Shown here one piece after another: positions 22,764 through 31,212 of a stretch of 32,203 nt of DNA (the stretch's first letter is position 1; the number at the start of each line of letters is the position of its first letter). The stretch is from NCBI GenBank assembly GCA_021639365.1, contig JAJXHK010000024.1, positions 1-32,203 of the forward strand, written 5' to 3'. A program made the position numbers and the translations under genes. The notes beneath the pieces were generated by a model that made no database searches, was not told the origin of the DNA, and saw only the letters and a program-made list of their open reading frames with translations. Origin of the DNA: Collinsella aerofaciens. Its GTDB lineage: Bacteria > Actinomycetota > Coriobacteriia > Coriobacteriales > Coriobacteriaceae.

Positions 22764-24554
22764 ATGGCAGCCTTGTTCACGACCCCCAAACGCAATGACA
22801 CTACTGCCGGAACCCATGTTGCCGAACCCGACGTTCGCCGTCGCATAGGACTCGCGCACGGCAGCTGGCGCCGCGTGACGCGCCGCATCGTCGTAGGCGC
22901 CGTGTGCGCGCTCACGGTGAGCTCGCTGCTCATGCCGAGCGTCTCGCTCGCAGCGGAATGGGTCAAGGTCGGCGAAACCAAATACAACGCCGGCACTGCG
23001 GCGGGCGACGAGACCGGCACCTGGTCGTGGGACGGCGCCGACGACTTGAAGCTCAACAACTATAACGGCGGCGAGATCCAGGCCGCAGGCAAGCTCAACG
23101 TGAATTACTCGGGAACCAACATCGTCACTGCCGAATGGATCGAAAGCATCAACGTTTCTCATGGCACTAACGAGAATGCCGAGCTCAATATCCAAGGCGA
23201 CGAGGGCGGCACGCTCAGCGTGACATCTACTGAGGACGCTATCCTCTCCACGGGTAATATCAACATCGACGGAGCCGGATCCGTCAACGCCACGAGCACT
23301 GGGTTTGATGCCATCAATGCCGGGGGTGATCTCGCTATCAAAGGTTCGGGCAACGTCAACGCCACGGGTGCATCGGATGGCATCAGGGCAAACGGCAATA
23401 TCACGATTGACGACAGCGGAGCCGTTACCGCCAGGGCTACCAAGGACAAGGGTATTGGAACCGACAAGAACCTCACCATCAAGGGTGGCGGCACAGTCGA
23501 GGCAAGCTCAGCCGATGGTGAGGCCCTTTGGAGCGGCGGCAATATCAACATCTCGGACGGCAGCCAGGTCAAGGCAAGCTCCGAGAAAGACGCTGCCGTC
23601 GAGGCCAAGGGCAGCCTCGCAGCCACAAACGCCTCCCTCAACGTAAACGGTGTTGAATATGGCGTCTATGCCCACAAGGGCATCACCCTCGATCATGCAA
23701 ACGTGACGGTCCGTGCAAGTAAAGGCAGATACGGTGGCGCCAACGCCCTCTTCACCTACCAGGACGACATCGTCGTCAAGAACGGCTCCACCGTGGACGC
23801 GTTTGCGGAAGGCGAGGTTTCGGCTGCATTCTCCACCAGAAACGATCGACCCAACGAGAAGGGCGGCCACATCTACATCAGCGACTCCGTTGTCAAGGCC
23901 ATAGCCCGCTATGTCGAGAACGGCGACGGCCCCATCCCCTACAGCGAAAACCAAGATGGTGAGACGAGCCCCGAGCCCCAAGGCGAGAACATCGGCATCA
24001 TCGCCCAGACCAGCGAGGGCGTCACACCCGCAGTCATCTCGATCATCCGCAGCAAGGTAACGGCCGAAGGAGATACAGCGGCAATCTTTGCCCGTGCCAT
24101 GAGCGCTGACGGCAAGACAATCGGCACCATCAAGATTGAGAACGCCGCCATCCAGACGCCCGAAGGCGGCAAGGTCATTGACTATCGCAAGCTCCGTGAC
24201 GGCATCTACGAGGCAGGCCAAGCCATCGGCACGGGCGACGCTGTGATCGACTCCCCCTATAACGAAGCTGTCGCCAAGAGCATGGTCATCGCACCTCCCG
24301 AGGTAGCCAAGCCGGAAGACCCCAAGCCCGACGAGACCAAGCCCGCAGAAAGCAAGCCCGCGGAGTCCAAGCAGAACCCCAAGCCTGAGGGCTCAAAGCC
24401 GACCAAGGCCGTTGCGGCTTCAGCCACGAAAGCCAAGACTACCGGCGTGCTCGCGGCAACCGGCGACACCTCGGGTGCGGCCATCGTGGCAACCGTCCTT
24501 GCGGGAACAGCCGCTATCGCCGCAGGCGCCGTGGTGAGCCGCAAGCGCTCATAG
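22764..24554 (+). CDS. Secreted beta-helix surface protein with LAXTG sortase signal
   Basis: A 596-residue exported protein. A long basic N-region (RRRIGLAHGSWRRVTRR) leads into a hydrophobic signal segment, with likely cleavage after SVSLA (about residue 63). Residues about 90-430 are imperfect short repeats of the form GNINIDGAGSVNATS...DAINAGG, with regular alternation as in a right-handed beta-helix, and resemble carbohydrate-binding DUF4353 proteins. A Pro/Lys/Glu-rich wall-spanning stretch follows (about 515-550), then LAATG (563-567), a hydrophobic helix and RKRS. LAXTG is the class E sortase type of motif in Actinobacteria. I start it at ATG 22764 with GGGAGC upstream. No sortase gene adjoins. 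It is probably an adhesin or glycan-binding protein. Confidence 0.82.
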   Translation: MAALFTTPKRNDTTAGTHVAEPDVRRRIGLAHGSWRRVTRRIVVGAVCALTVSSLLMPSVSLAAEWVKVGETKYNAGTAAGDETGTWSWDGADDLKLNNYNGGEIQAAGKLNVNYSGTNIVTAEWIESINVSHGTNENAELNIQGDEGGTLSVTSTEDAILSTGNINIDGAGSVNATSTGFDAINAGGDLAIKGSGNVNATGASDGIRANGNITIDDSGAVTARATKDKGIGTDKNLTIKGGGTVEASSADGEALWSGGNINISDGSQVKASSEKDAAVEAKGSLAATNASLNVNGVEYGVYAHKGITLDHANVTVRASKGRYGGANALFTYQDDIVVKNGSTVDAFAEGEVSAAFSTRNDRPNEKGGHIYISDSVVKAIARYVENGDGPIPYSENQDGETSPEPQGENIGIIAQTSEGVTPAVISIIRSKVTAEGDTAAIFARAMSADGKTIGTIKIENAAIQTPEGGKVIDYRKLRDGIYEAGQAIGTGDAVIDSPYNEAVAKSMVIAPPEVAKPEDPKPDETKPAESKPAESKQNPKPEGSKPTKAVAASATKAKTTGVLAATGDTSGAAIVATVLAGTAAIAAGAVVSRKRS

Positions 24555-24618
24555 ACAGCTTTGACCTTTAACGCACGGGACGGCACCCACAGAAGTGCTA
24601 GCCCGCACACCGTTTAGC

Positions 24619-24653
24619 AACGCCACCGCCGAGCTCCCCTCCGGCGGTGGCGT
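24619..24653 (+). terminator. Hairpin terminator after the surface protein
   Basis: AACGCCACCGCC (24619-24630) pairs with GGCGGTGGCGTT (24642-24653) around an 11-base loop and is followed by TCC. It lies about 65 bases past the stop. Confidence 0.75.
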
Positions 24654-24766
24654 TTCCTGTTTGCGCCCGCACGACGCGCGCGAATGTTCTTGATGCTGCC
24701 CAACCGGTATACGCTGGCGTGCGACAATTGGGACTGCCGATATCACAACACTGAGAGAAGCCCGTC

Positions 24767-25429
24767 ATGGAAGCGCAAAAGCAGATAACCGTTCATTCGG
24801 AGCATACGGAAAGCGCACCCGTCATTTACCTCCCCGTGGTCATGGGCGACGGTAGTGATGTTTATAACCGCTGCCAAGAGCTCGACTGTCCGCCGTTTAC
24901 GCTCGTTGCCATTGGCGGGCTCGATTGGAATCGCGAGCTGAGCCCCTGGGCATGCGATGGAACTGTACGCGATGCTGAGCCTTTCGGCGGTCAGGCTGCC
25001 AGTTTTCTTGATGAGTTGCTGAGCCAGATAATCCCGCAGGTCGAGTCATCGCTTCCCCAGCCGCCCGTTTGGCGCGGCATTGCCGGTTACTCGCTCGCAG
25101 GCCTTTTCGCGCTTTGGGCCCTCTGGCAAACCAACGCCTTTGACCGCGCCGCGAGCGCATCGGGGTCGCTGTGGTTTCCCCACTTTGTCGATCGTGCCAG
25201 CACGGAGCCGTTTGTCAGCAACCCGCAAGCCGTCTACCTGTCGCTCGGTAAAAAGGAAACCAAGACGCCCAACCGCATGATGCGACACGTGCTCGACGAC
25301 ACGCGCGCGATGGAAGAGTCACTCGTCGAGCGTGGCATTCCAACAACGCTGGAGCTCAACCCCGGCAATCATTTTGCGCAAACCGACTTGCGCATGGCGC
25401 TCGGCATCCACTGGATACTGACGCATTAA
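24767..25429 (+). CDS. Alpha/beta-hydrolase, siderophore-esterase-like
   Basis: A 220-residue cytoplasmic hydrolase. The nucleophile elbow is GYSLAGLFALW (GxSxxG), the oxyanion side is the early VAIGGLDWNRELSPW, and the histidine is in NPGNHFAQTDLRMA. This layout, with IGGLDWN and WACDGTVRDAEPFGGQ, resembles the small esterases of the Fes/IroE/BesA type that act on siderophores or small esters, but no siderophore genes are nearby, so the substrate is open. Ribosome-binding is weak (GAGAGAAG upstream of ATG). A bidirectional terminator overlaps its stop. Confidence 0.75.
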   Translation: MEAQKQITVHSEHTESAPVIYLPVVMGDGSDVYNRCQELDCPPFTLVAIGGLDWNRELSPWACDGTVRDAEPFGGQAASFLDELLSQIIPQVESSLPQPPVWRGIAGYSLAGLFALWALWQTNAFDRAASASGSLWFPHFVDRASTEPFVSNPQAVYLSLGKKETKTPNRMMRHVLDDTRAMEESLVERGIPTTLELNPGNHFAQTDLRMALGIHWILTH

Positions 25430-25464
25430 AAATGGCGCCCACGTGTACGCATGGGCGCCATTTT
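25428..25464. terminator. Bidirectional terminator between the esterase and uracil permease genes
   Basis: AAAATGGCGCCCA (25429-25441) pairs with TGGGCGCCATTTT (25452-25464), with A/T runs on both sides. It separates convergent genes and would work on both strands. Confidence 0.9.
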
Positions 25465-25486
25465 CTGATGTAGTTGGACGCAGCTG

Positions 25487-26821
25487 TTACTCAGCAGCTT
25501 CCTCGAGCTCGGAAGCATCGAACTCAAAGTCGTTTCCGGGCAGAATGGCGTTGAGCACGATGCCCACCAGCGAGCCCACGGCAAGGCCCGAAAGCGAGAT
25601 CGTCACGCCGCCCAGCTCCAACACGATGGCGCCAGCAGTGCTGTAGGCAATGCCGAGCGAAAGCACAAGCACCAGCGCGGCCACCAGCACGTTGCGATTG
25701 TTCTGGAAATCGACCTGGTTCTCGATGAGGTTGCGAACACCCACGGCACTAATCATGCCGTAGAGCACGAGCGACACGCCGCCGATGACGCACGCCGGCA
25801 TGGCGGCAATAACTGCAGCAAACTTGGGGCAGAACGAAAGCACGATGGCGCAGCACGCGGCAATGCGGATCACGCGCGGGTCGAACACGCGCGTCAGGGC
25901 GAGCACGCCAGTGTTCTCGCCATAGGTGGTGTTTGCCGGAGCACCAAAGAGCGAGGCCAGGATCGTGGCAAGGCCATCACCGAGCAGCGTGCGATGCAGG
26001 CCAGGATCGGCGATGTAGTTGCGCTCGCAGGTAGAGCCGATAGCCGAGATGTCGCCAATATGCTCGATCATGGTCGCGAAGGCCAGCGGCATGATGGTGA
26101 TGATGGCCGTCGTGGCAAGACCGCTATCGAACTGCGGACCAAAGAGCGCAAACACGGTGTTGCCCCATACAACGGGCAGGCCGACCCACGGAGCGGCCGC
26201 AACGCCCGAAAAATCAACTTCGCCCAGTGCTGCCGCAACGGCATGGCTCACCACGACACCCAGCAAAATCGGCACGATCTTGACCATGCCACGGCCCCAG
26301 ATGTTGCAGACCACGATGACGGCGACGGCAATGACGGCAACGAGCCAGTTGGTCTGGCAGTTGGCAATGGCAGAGCTCGCCAAGATCAAGCCGATGGAAA
26401 TGACGATGGGACCAGTCACCACCGGCGGAAAGAAGCGCATGACGCGCTTGGCACCAAATGCGCGAAACAGCGCCGCCAGCACCGGATAGAGCAGGCCGGC
26501 GCAGGCTACGCCCAGACAGGCGTAAGGTAAAAGCTCCGTCTCGCCGTTGGGTGCAATCGCGGCATAGCCCGCGATGAAGGCAAACGACGAGCCCAGAAAG
26601 GCCGGCACCTTACCGCGCGATAGAAAATGGAACAGCAGCGTGCCAATGCCGGCGAACAGAAGCGTCGCCGAAACGGAAAGACCGGTGAGCACGGGCACAA
26701 GCACCGTGGCGCCAAACATCGCAAACATGTGCTGCAAGCCCAACACAAACATGCGCGGGCGGCCGAGCGATGACGCATCGTAGATGGCATCGGTGACGGC
26801 GGGCGTCGAAGACTGGGACAT
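25487..26821 (-). CDS. uraA: Uracil/xanthine permease, NCS2 family (UraA-like)
   Basis: A 444-residue inner-membrane nucleobase:proton symporter. It shows LGLQHMFAMFGATVLVPVL near the N-terminus (the GLQH block), PAFLGSSFAFIAG, VTGPIVISIGLILASSAI, the substrate-site FATMIEHIGDISAIG, GAPANTTYGENTGVLALT and a C-terminal IVLNAILPG. These fit the UraA branch, more likely uracil than xanthine, because of IEHIGD and TTYGENTG. I start it at 26821 (AAAGGA upstream). A 6-bp stem (CGGGCA/TGCCCG at 26849-26872) sits in the leader, weak evidence for attenuation. It lies downstream of the MetE-like gene on the same strand, 121 bases away. Confidence 0.93.
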   Translation of the reverse strand: MSQSSTPAVTDAIYDASSLGRPRMFVLGLQHMFAMFGATVLVPVLTGLSVSATLLFAGIGTLLFHFLSRGKVPAFLGSSFAFIAGYAAIAPNGETELLPYACLGVACAGLLYPVLAALFRAFGAKRVMRFFPPVVTGPIVISIGLILASSAIANCQTNWLVAVIAVAVIVVCNIWGRGMVKIVPILLGVVVSHAVAAALGEVDFSGVAAAPWVGLPVVWGNTVFALFGPQFDSGLATTAIITIMPLAFATMIEHIGDISAIGSTCERNYIADPGLHRTLLGDGLATILASLFGAPANTTYGENTGVLALTRVFDPRVIRIAACCAIVLSFCPKFAAVIAAMPACVIGGVSLVLYGMISAVGVRNLIENQVDFQNNRNVLVAALVLVLSLGIAYSTAGAIVLELGGVTISLSGLAVGSLVGIVLNAILPGNDFEFDASELEEAAE

Positions 26822-26942
26822 GGAAGTCCTTTCGAATGGAAGGGCGCCCGGGCATAGCGAATTACCTGCCCGAACGATACGATCCGAACCATTGTATGCG
26901 ATGTAGCCCCAATCACGCCCGCCGCCCCGACGAACGGTAGCG

Positions 26943-28076
26943 CTACTTCCAGACGCGCTCGGCGATGCGCTTGACCAGTGCGAGCTTTGCCCACTGCTCG
27001 TCCTCGGTAAGCTTGTTGCCGATCTCGCAGCTGGCAAAACCGCACTGAGGCGACAGGTATAGGTTCTCGAGCGGCACATACTTCGCGGCTTCGTTGATAC
27101 GCTCGACGATAACCTCCTCATCCTCGAGCTCGGCCGCCTTGGTGGTCACCAGGCCCAGCACGACCTTCTTACCGGGGGCAACATACTTCAGCGGTTCAAA
27201 ACCACCGGCGCGCGGCGTATCGAACTCCAGATAGAACGCGTCGACGTCCTCGTTGGCGAACAAGTACGGTGCGATGGGATCATAGCCGCCCTCGAAGGCA
27301 TAGGTGGAGTGGTAGTTGCCGCGGCACACGTGCGTGTTAATGACCAGGTCATCGGGCTTGCCCTCGATAGCCGCGTTGTTGAGCGCCACGCCCAGCTCGC
27401 TCACTTTCTGCAGGTCGACCGGGCTCATGCCGGTCTTGGCGACAAAGTCGGTATCGCAGTAGATGCCCCAGGTGCAGTCATCAAACTGAATATTTCGGCA
27501 GCCCGCGGCGTACAGGTCGGCAATCACCGTGCGATAAGCGGCGGCAATGGCGTCGGCAAGCTCCTCGTCGGTCTTATAGACGGCGCGTAGGCTCTCTTGC
27601 TGACCATCGCAGCGATCGAGCGTAACCTCGGAGAACGTCTGGATCGGTGCCGGGATGGTCTGGCGCGCGACCTGGCCCTCGCCCTCGAGGGCTTTGACAA
27701 ACTTAAAGTGTGCAACGAAGGGGTGGTTCTCGCCGCTGATGGGGCCGGTCACCACGGCGGTATCGGCCGTGGTCTCCTCGTCGTGGAACATATAGCCGGT
27801 GCGCGAGGTGCGGCGCTCGACGCCGTTGAGACCCCACATAAAGTCGAGGTGCCAGTAGCTGCGGCGGAATTCACCATCCGTGATCACCTGCAGGCCGGCG
27901 GCCTTCTGCTTGGCCACCAAGTCGCGAATGGCCTCGTCCTCAACGGCCTTAAGGCCGGCGTCGTCGAGCGTACCCGCGGCATGGGCGGCACGGGCGTCCT
28001 TTACGGTCTGCGGGCGCAGAAAGCTGCCGACGATATCGGCGCGAAACGGCGCGTTCAGTGTGGTCGAAGTGCTCAT
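26943..28076 (-). CDS. Cobalamin-independent methionine synthase-like protein (YxjG/YxjH type)
   Basis: A 377-residue protein equivalent to the C-terminal half of MetE, with a TIM-barrel and a zinc site. Visible are ADIVGSFLRP, GLQVITDGEFRRSYWHLDF, IQFDDCTWG, HVCRGNYHSTYAFEGG (His/Cys ligands), FYLEFDTPRAGGFEPL (Glu) and LSPQCGFASCEIGNKL (Cys ligand). Stand-alone homologues transfer a methyl group to homocysteine or related thiols; the methyl donor is not clear from sequence. The ATG follows AAGGGAGA. The upstream gap contains an A/T-rich LysR-type box, and a LysR regulator gene lies upstream in the same direction. Confidence 0.9.
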   Translation of the reverse strand: MSTSTTLNAPFRADIVGSFLRPQTVKDARAAHAAGTLDDAGLKAVEDEAIRDLVAKQKAAGLQVITDGEFRRSYWHLDFMWGLNGVERRTSRTGYMFHDEETTADTAVVTGPISGENHPFVAHFKFVKALEGEGQVARQTIPAPIQTFSEVTLDRCDGQQESLRAVYKTDEELADAIAAAYRTVIADLYAAGCRNIQFDDCTWGIYCDTDFVAKTGMSPVDLQKVSELGVALNNAAIEGKPDDLVINTHVCRGNYHSTYAFEGGYDPIAPYLFANEDVDAFYLEFDTPRAGGFEPLKYVAPGKKVVLGLVTTKAAELEDEEVIVERINEAAKYVPLENLYLSPQCGFASCEIGNKLTEDEQWAKLALVKRIAERVWK

Positions 28077-28140
28077 AAGGTATCTCCCTTTGTCTTGGTT
28101 GCTTTACCCAGACAGAGTATGAGCGTCCGCATCGCTATCG

Positions 28141-28155
28141 TAAAATATGCTTTTA
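28141..28155. promoter_or_regulatory. LysR-type box upstream of the MetE-like gene
   Basis: TAAAATATGCTTTTA is an interrupted palindrome with the T-N11-A form of LysR-family binding sites, 65 bases before the MetE-like start. A LysR gene lies 74 bases further upstream. Match and position only; binding is inferred. Confidence 0.4.
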
Positions 28156-28228
28156 TGACTGTTTGATATAGGAATTATTTATATTTACAAACAGCAAGAG
28201 ACGCACGCAGCATATCGCGCCGGTGTGG

Positions 28229-29125
28229 TTAGATATGCTGACGAATCGCGTCGATATAGGCCTGCCCATAGCGCGTGAGCGTCGTGTTCTTGCGCGTGAT
28301 AATGCCGATCTCCATATACTCGTCCACATCGAGCGGAATCGAGATAATGCCGGGGCCGTTGAGCTCATGGCTGATCACGCCCGAGCATACTGTATAGCCG
28401 TTAAGGCCCATGGCCAGGTTGAACAGCGTCGCGCGGTCGCGCACGCGGATGTTCTTGCGGCGTTCAAACGTCGAGGTCAGCTCCTCGGAATAATAGAACG
28501 AGTTATAGCTTCCCTGCTCATAGGACAGGAAAGGGTAATCTTCCAGATCCTCGAGCGTTACGCTGGAGCGGCCCGCCAGCGGATGCTCGGCACACACAAA
28601 GATATGCGGTGCGGCGCAGAAGAGCCCCTCGAACACGAGCTCATTGGCTGCCAGCATGCGCTCGATAACCTCGCGATTGTGTTCCGACAGATACAGGATG
28701 CCCAGCTCGCTTTTCATGTGCGCGACATCCTCGATAATCTCGTGGGTCTGCTCCTCGCGCAGGGTAAAGTCGTAGCGTGCGGCATCGAATTCACGGATCA
28801 CATCGACAAACGCGTTGACGGCAAACGAGTAGTGCTGGCAGCTCACGCTAAAATGCGGCACTTGCTCGGATGCGCCTTTGTACTTGTCCTCGAGTAGATC
28901 GGCCTGATCGAGCACCTGGCGCGCGTAGCCCAAAAAGGTCTCGCCTTCCTCGGACACGATAACGCCCTTGTTGGTGCGTTCAAAGATATGAACGCCCATC
29001 TCGTTTTCGAGCTCGCGGATCGATGCAGTGATCGAAGGCTGCGACACAAAGAGCCGACGTGAGGCCTCGGTAATGCTGCCGCATTCGGCAACCTTAACGA
29101 CATACCTGAGCTGCTGGAGCTTCAT
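28229..29125 (-). CDS. LysR-family transcription regulator
   Basis: A 298-residue regulator. The N-terminal HTH is MKLQQLRYVVKVAECGSITE-type, continuing ASRRLFVSQPSITASIRELE, then NEMGVHIFERTNKGVIVSEE. A substrate-binding-like effector domain follows from about residue 90 (FSVSCQHYSFAVNAFVDVI). It is similar in layout to CysB/CysL/MetR-type members. The ATG has AAGGGGGG upstream. It follows the HAD phosphatase by 11 bases, so they share a transcript. The MetE-like gene downstream with its LysR box is the probable target, making sulfur-amino-acid metabolism a reasonable guess. Confidence 0.92.
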   Translation of the reverse strand: MKLQQLRYVVKVAECGSITEASRRLFVSQPSITASIRELENEMGVHIFERTNKGVIVSEEGETFLGYARQVLDQADLLEDKYKGASEQVPHFSVSCQHYSFAVNAFVDVIREFDAARYDFTLREEQTHEIIEDVAHMKSELGILYLSEHNREVIERMLAANELVFEGLFCAAPHIFVCAEHPLAGRSSVTLEDLEDYPFLSYEQGSYNSFYYSEELTSTFERRKNIRVRDRATLFNLAMGLNGYTVCSGVISHELNGPGIISIPLDVDEYMEIGIITRKNTTLTRYGQAYIDAIRQHI

Positions 29126-29136
29126 AGCTGCCCCCC

Positions 29137-30045
29137 TTAGCTGTTCGCGAGATTCGCGTCGGCCACACCCGGCAGGCGCATAAACGACGGCATCTCCCCC
29201 GTCGCCGCACAGGCAGCGATCTGGTGCAGGGCCGCGGCAACCGCATCGTCTGCCGCGGCGCCGATATGCCAGCGCGCGGCAGCCGTGACGGCCTCATTGG
29301 CATTCGCGACTGCAACGGAGTTGGGGACGGCATCAATCATGGGCAGGTCGTTATCAGAGTCGCCGAACACGGCCACCTCGTCGGGCGTCAGGCCCAAAGC
29401 GCGTGCCAGCTCCAGTGCAGCGCAGCCCTTGTCCCAGCCGGCCGGGAGAATGTCGAACAGGCGCACGCGATTGTTGGGAAACACGAGCGAGAGCTCCGGC
29501 ACCTCGGCGGCAACGCGCTCACGCAGCTCGGCGAGCTCCTCACGCGAGCGGGCGCTCCAGATATTGGCCTTGTATACCGGGGCATCGTCGACAACGGGGC
29601 GGCACGGGGCCTCTTCGCCCTTGAGCCACGCGTTGCCGCCCGACTCCATGGCGCGGCGCACGCGCTCGGGGTCGCTCGTTACGCAATAGGCGTCGTTATC
29701 CCAAAAGTCATCGCCCAGGCTGTAGACCTTTAGATAGGTATCGTCGGTCTCTTGCTCGAGGTAGTCGGCCAGACGCATCAGGGCATCGTTGTCGGTTGCA
29801 CGCGAAGCGACTACCTCGCCGTCGACAAACATCACCTGCCCGTTGCAAAACGCACCGGTCGAGAAGCACTCGGAGCGATTGCGGAACATCCAGCCCATCG
29901 CAGACGGCTGACGGCCCGAAACCGGGCCAAAATGCAGGCCCGCTGCCTGCATAGCATGAATGCCATCGATGGCATAGTCGCTGGCGCCGTCTTGTCCAGC
30001 GGGAATCAGCGTATCGTCCATATCGGTCAGCACAAGTTTGATCAT
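29137..30045 (-). CDS. HAD-superfamily phosphatase (Cof type)
   Basis: A 302-residue phosphatase with the HAD motifs in order: LTDMDDTLIP (nucleophile D8, acid/base D10), a C2-type cap in the middle, the lysine in GWDKGCAAL, and VFGDSDNDLPMID for Mg2+ binding. Cof-type enzymes dephosphorylate small metabolites such as sugar phosphates or PLP/FMN-related compounds; the substrate is not known. I start it at 30045, with GAGGGG upstream; the frame opens at 30093 but that section lacks family sequence. It is first in an operon with the LysR gene, and divergent from the thiamine operon. Confidence 0.9.
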   Translation of the reverse strand: MIKLVLTDMDDTLIPAGQDGASDYAIDGIHAMQAAGLHFGPVSGRQPSAMGWMFRNRSECFSTGAFCNGQVMFVDGEVVASRATDNDALMRLADYLEQETDDTYLKVYSLGDDFWDNDAYCVTSDPERVRRAMESGGNAWLKGEEAPCRPVVDDAPVYKANIWSARSREELAELRERVAAEVPELSLVFPNNRVRLFDILPAGWDKGCAALELARALGLTPDEVAVFGDSDNDLPMIDAVPNSVAVANANEAVTAAARWHIGAAADDAVAAALHQIAACAATGEMPSFMRLPGVADANLANS

Positions 30046-30084
30046 AAGGTCCCCTCGGTCATTCTCATCCCGTCTATTGTACCG

Positions 30085-30186
30085 ACCTGCCAAAAAGGGA
30101 CAGGTTTATTTTGGCAGGTTTTATCTGGGATAACGCATCACCCCAGTTGGCACCTGCCAAAATAAACCTGACCCTTTTTGGCAGGT
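30085..30186. repeat. 102-bp nested palindrome between the HAD gene and the thiamine operon
   Basis: Two 35-base arms (30085-30119 and 30152-30186) are inverted repeats with one mismatch. Each arm is itself a partial palindrome, beginning ACCTGCCAAAA and ending TTTTGGCAGGT. The 32-base centre includes TATCTGGG. Half of the unit recurs in degenerate form at 8411-8458. Its right arm overlaps the -35 region of a possible thiM promoter (CTGACC, 17 bases, TAGTAT at 30191). It probably belongs to a dispersed intergenic repeat family. Confidence 0.8.
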
Positions 30187-30213
30187 GCGCTAGTATAGGG
30201 GACAACAGATTCG

Positions 30214-30306
30214 ATGCGGGAGTGCCGGCGGTGCGAACCACAAGGCTGAGAGGGCAATGGGCCCAATCCTTTGAACCTGTCAGTTAATGCTGGCGTAGGG
30301 AGCATG
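30214..30306 (+). promoter_or_regulatory. TPP riboswitch (THI element)
   Basis: The conserved parts are all present: GCTGAGA (30245-30251), CCTTTGAACCTG (30268-30279), and GCTGGCGTAGGGA (30289-30301), with closing stems on both sides. It precedes thiM. Thiamine pyrophosphate binding would favour the terminator that follows and lower expression of the operon. Confidence 0.93.
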
Positions 30307-30317
30307 CCGCCTTTACA

Positions 30318-30347
30318 GGGGCGCTGTCTATGCACAGCGCCCCTTTT
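30318..30347 (+). terminator. Riboswitch-controlled terminator in the thiM leader
   Basis: GGGGCGCTGT (30318-30327) pairs with ACAGCGCCCC (30334-30343) around a 6-base loop and is followed by TTTT. It lies between the TPP aptamer and the thiM ribosome-binding site, so it is the expression platform. Confidence 0.85.
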
Positions 30348-30369
30348 CTATGCCAAGGAGGCATGTGCA

Positions 30370-31209
30370 GTGATTGATTCGGAACAGCTTAAACAACGTG
30401 TAGTCAAGGCCGTGGACGAGATTCGCGCCACCAACCCGATGGCAGGCTCCATCACCAACACGGTGACGATTGACTTTGTCGCCAACGCGCAACTCGCCGT
30501 GGGCGGCTCGGCCGCCATGGTCTATCTGCCCGACGAGGGCGAGGCGCTCGTTGCCGGCGGCGGCGCCATCTATCTCAACATGGGCACGCTCTTCCCCATC
30601 TACGAGCAGACGATTCCCCGTGCAGCCAAGGCAGCGCACGACGCCGGCAAGCCCTGGGTGCTCGACCCGGTGGGCCTGGGCATCGGCAGCCTGCGCACCC
30701 AGCTGGTAAGCGAACTCAAGCAGTACAAGCCCACCATCGTGCGCGGCAACGCTTCCGAGATTATCGCGCTCGCCGGCCTGTGGGGCCTTGAGGGCGAGGC
30801 GGCCGATCTGAGCCGTGTACGCGGTGTCGACACCACCGATACGGTTGACGCCGCCCGCGATGCCGCCGTGGCACTCGCCCGCTACACCGGCGGCGCCGTG
30901 GTGGTCTCGGGAGAGGTCGATCTGATCACCGACGGCACGACCGTGGCGAAGTCCCACGGCGGCAGCCCGCTCATGTCCAAGATCACCGGCTGCGGCTGCT
31001 CGCAGGGCGGCGTGCTGGCCGTATATGCCTGCGCCGCCGATCCGTTTACGGCAGCCGTCTGCGGCACCGCCGTCTACAACGTTGCCGGCACGCGTGCCGC
31101 CGCCGTCGCCGATGCCCCGGCGAGCTTTAAGGTCGCCTTTATCGACGAGCTCTACCGCGCAACTGCCCAGGACATCGCCGACAACCAGCTCGAGCTCGAG
31201 GAGGCGTAA
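30370..31209 (+). CDS. thiM: Hydroxyethylthiazole kinase
   Basis: A 279-residue kinase that phosphorylates hydroxyethylthiazole for thiamine salvage. Motifs: NPMAGSITNTVTIDFVANA, ALAVGGSAAM-type (LAVGGSAAMVYL), WVLDPVGLGIG, PTIVRGNASEIIALAG, and the cysteine-containing KITGCGCSQGGVLA near the active site. GTG 30370 is the start because AAGGAGG lies 8 bases upstream, and the frame before it overlaps the terminator. It is first in a TPP-riboswitch operon with an MTH1187-type protein and thiE, 3 bases and an ATGA overlap apart. Confidence 0.95.
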   Translation: MIDSEQLKQRVVKAVDEIRATNPMAGSITNTVTIDFVANAQLAVGGSAAMVYLPDEGEALVAGGGAIYLNMGTLFPIYEQTIPRAAKAAHDAGKPWVLDPVGLGIGSLRTQLVSELKQYKPTIVRGNASEIIALAGLWGLEGEAADLSRVRGVDTTDTVDAARDAAVALARYTGGAVVVSGEVDLITDGTTVAKSHGGSPLMSKITGCGCSQGGVLAVYACAADPFTAAVCGTAVYNVAGTRAAAVADAPASFKVAFIDELYRATAQDIADNQLELEEA

Positions 31210-31212
31210 GCC

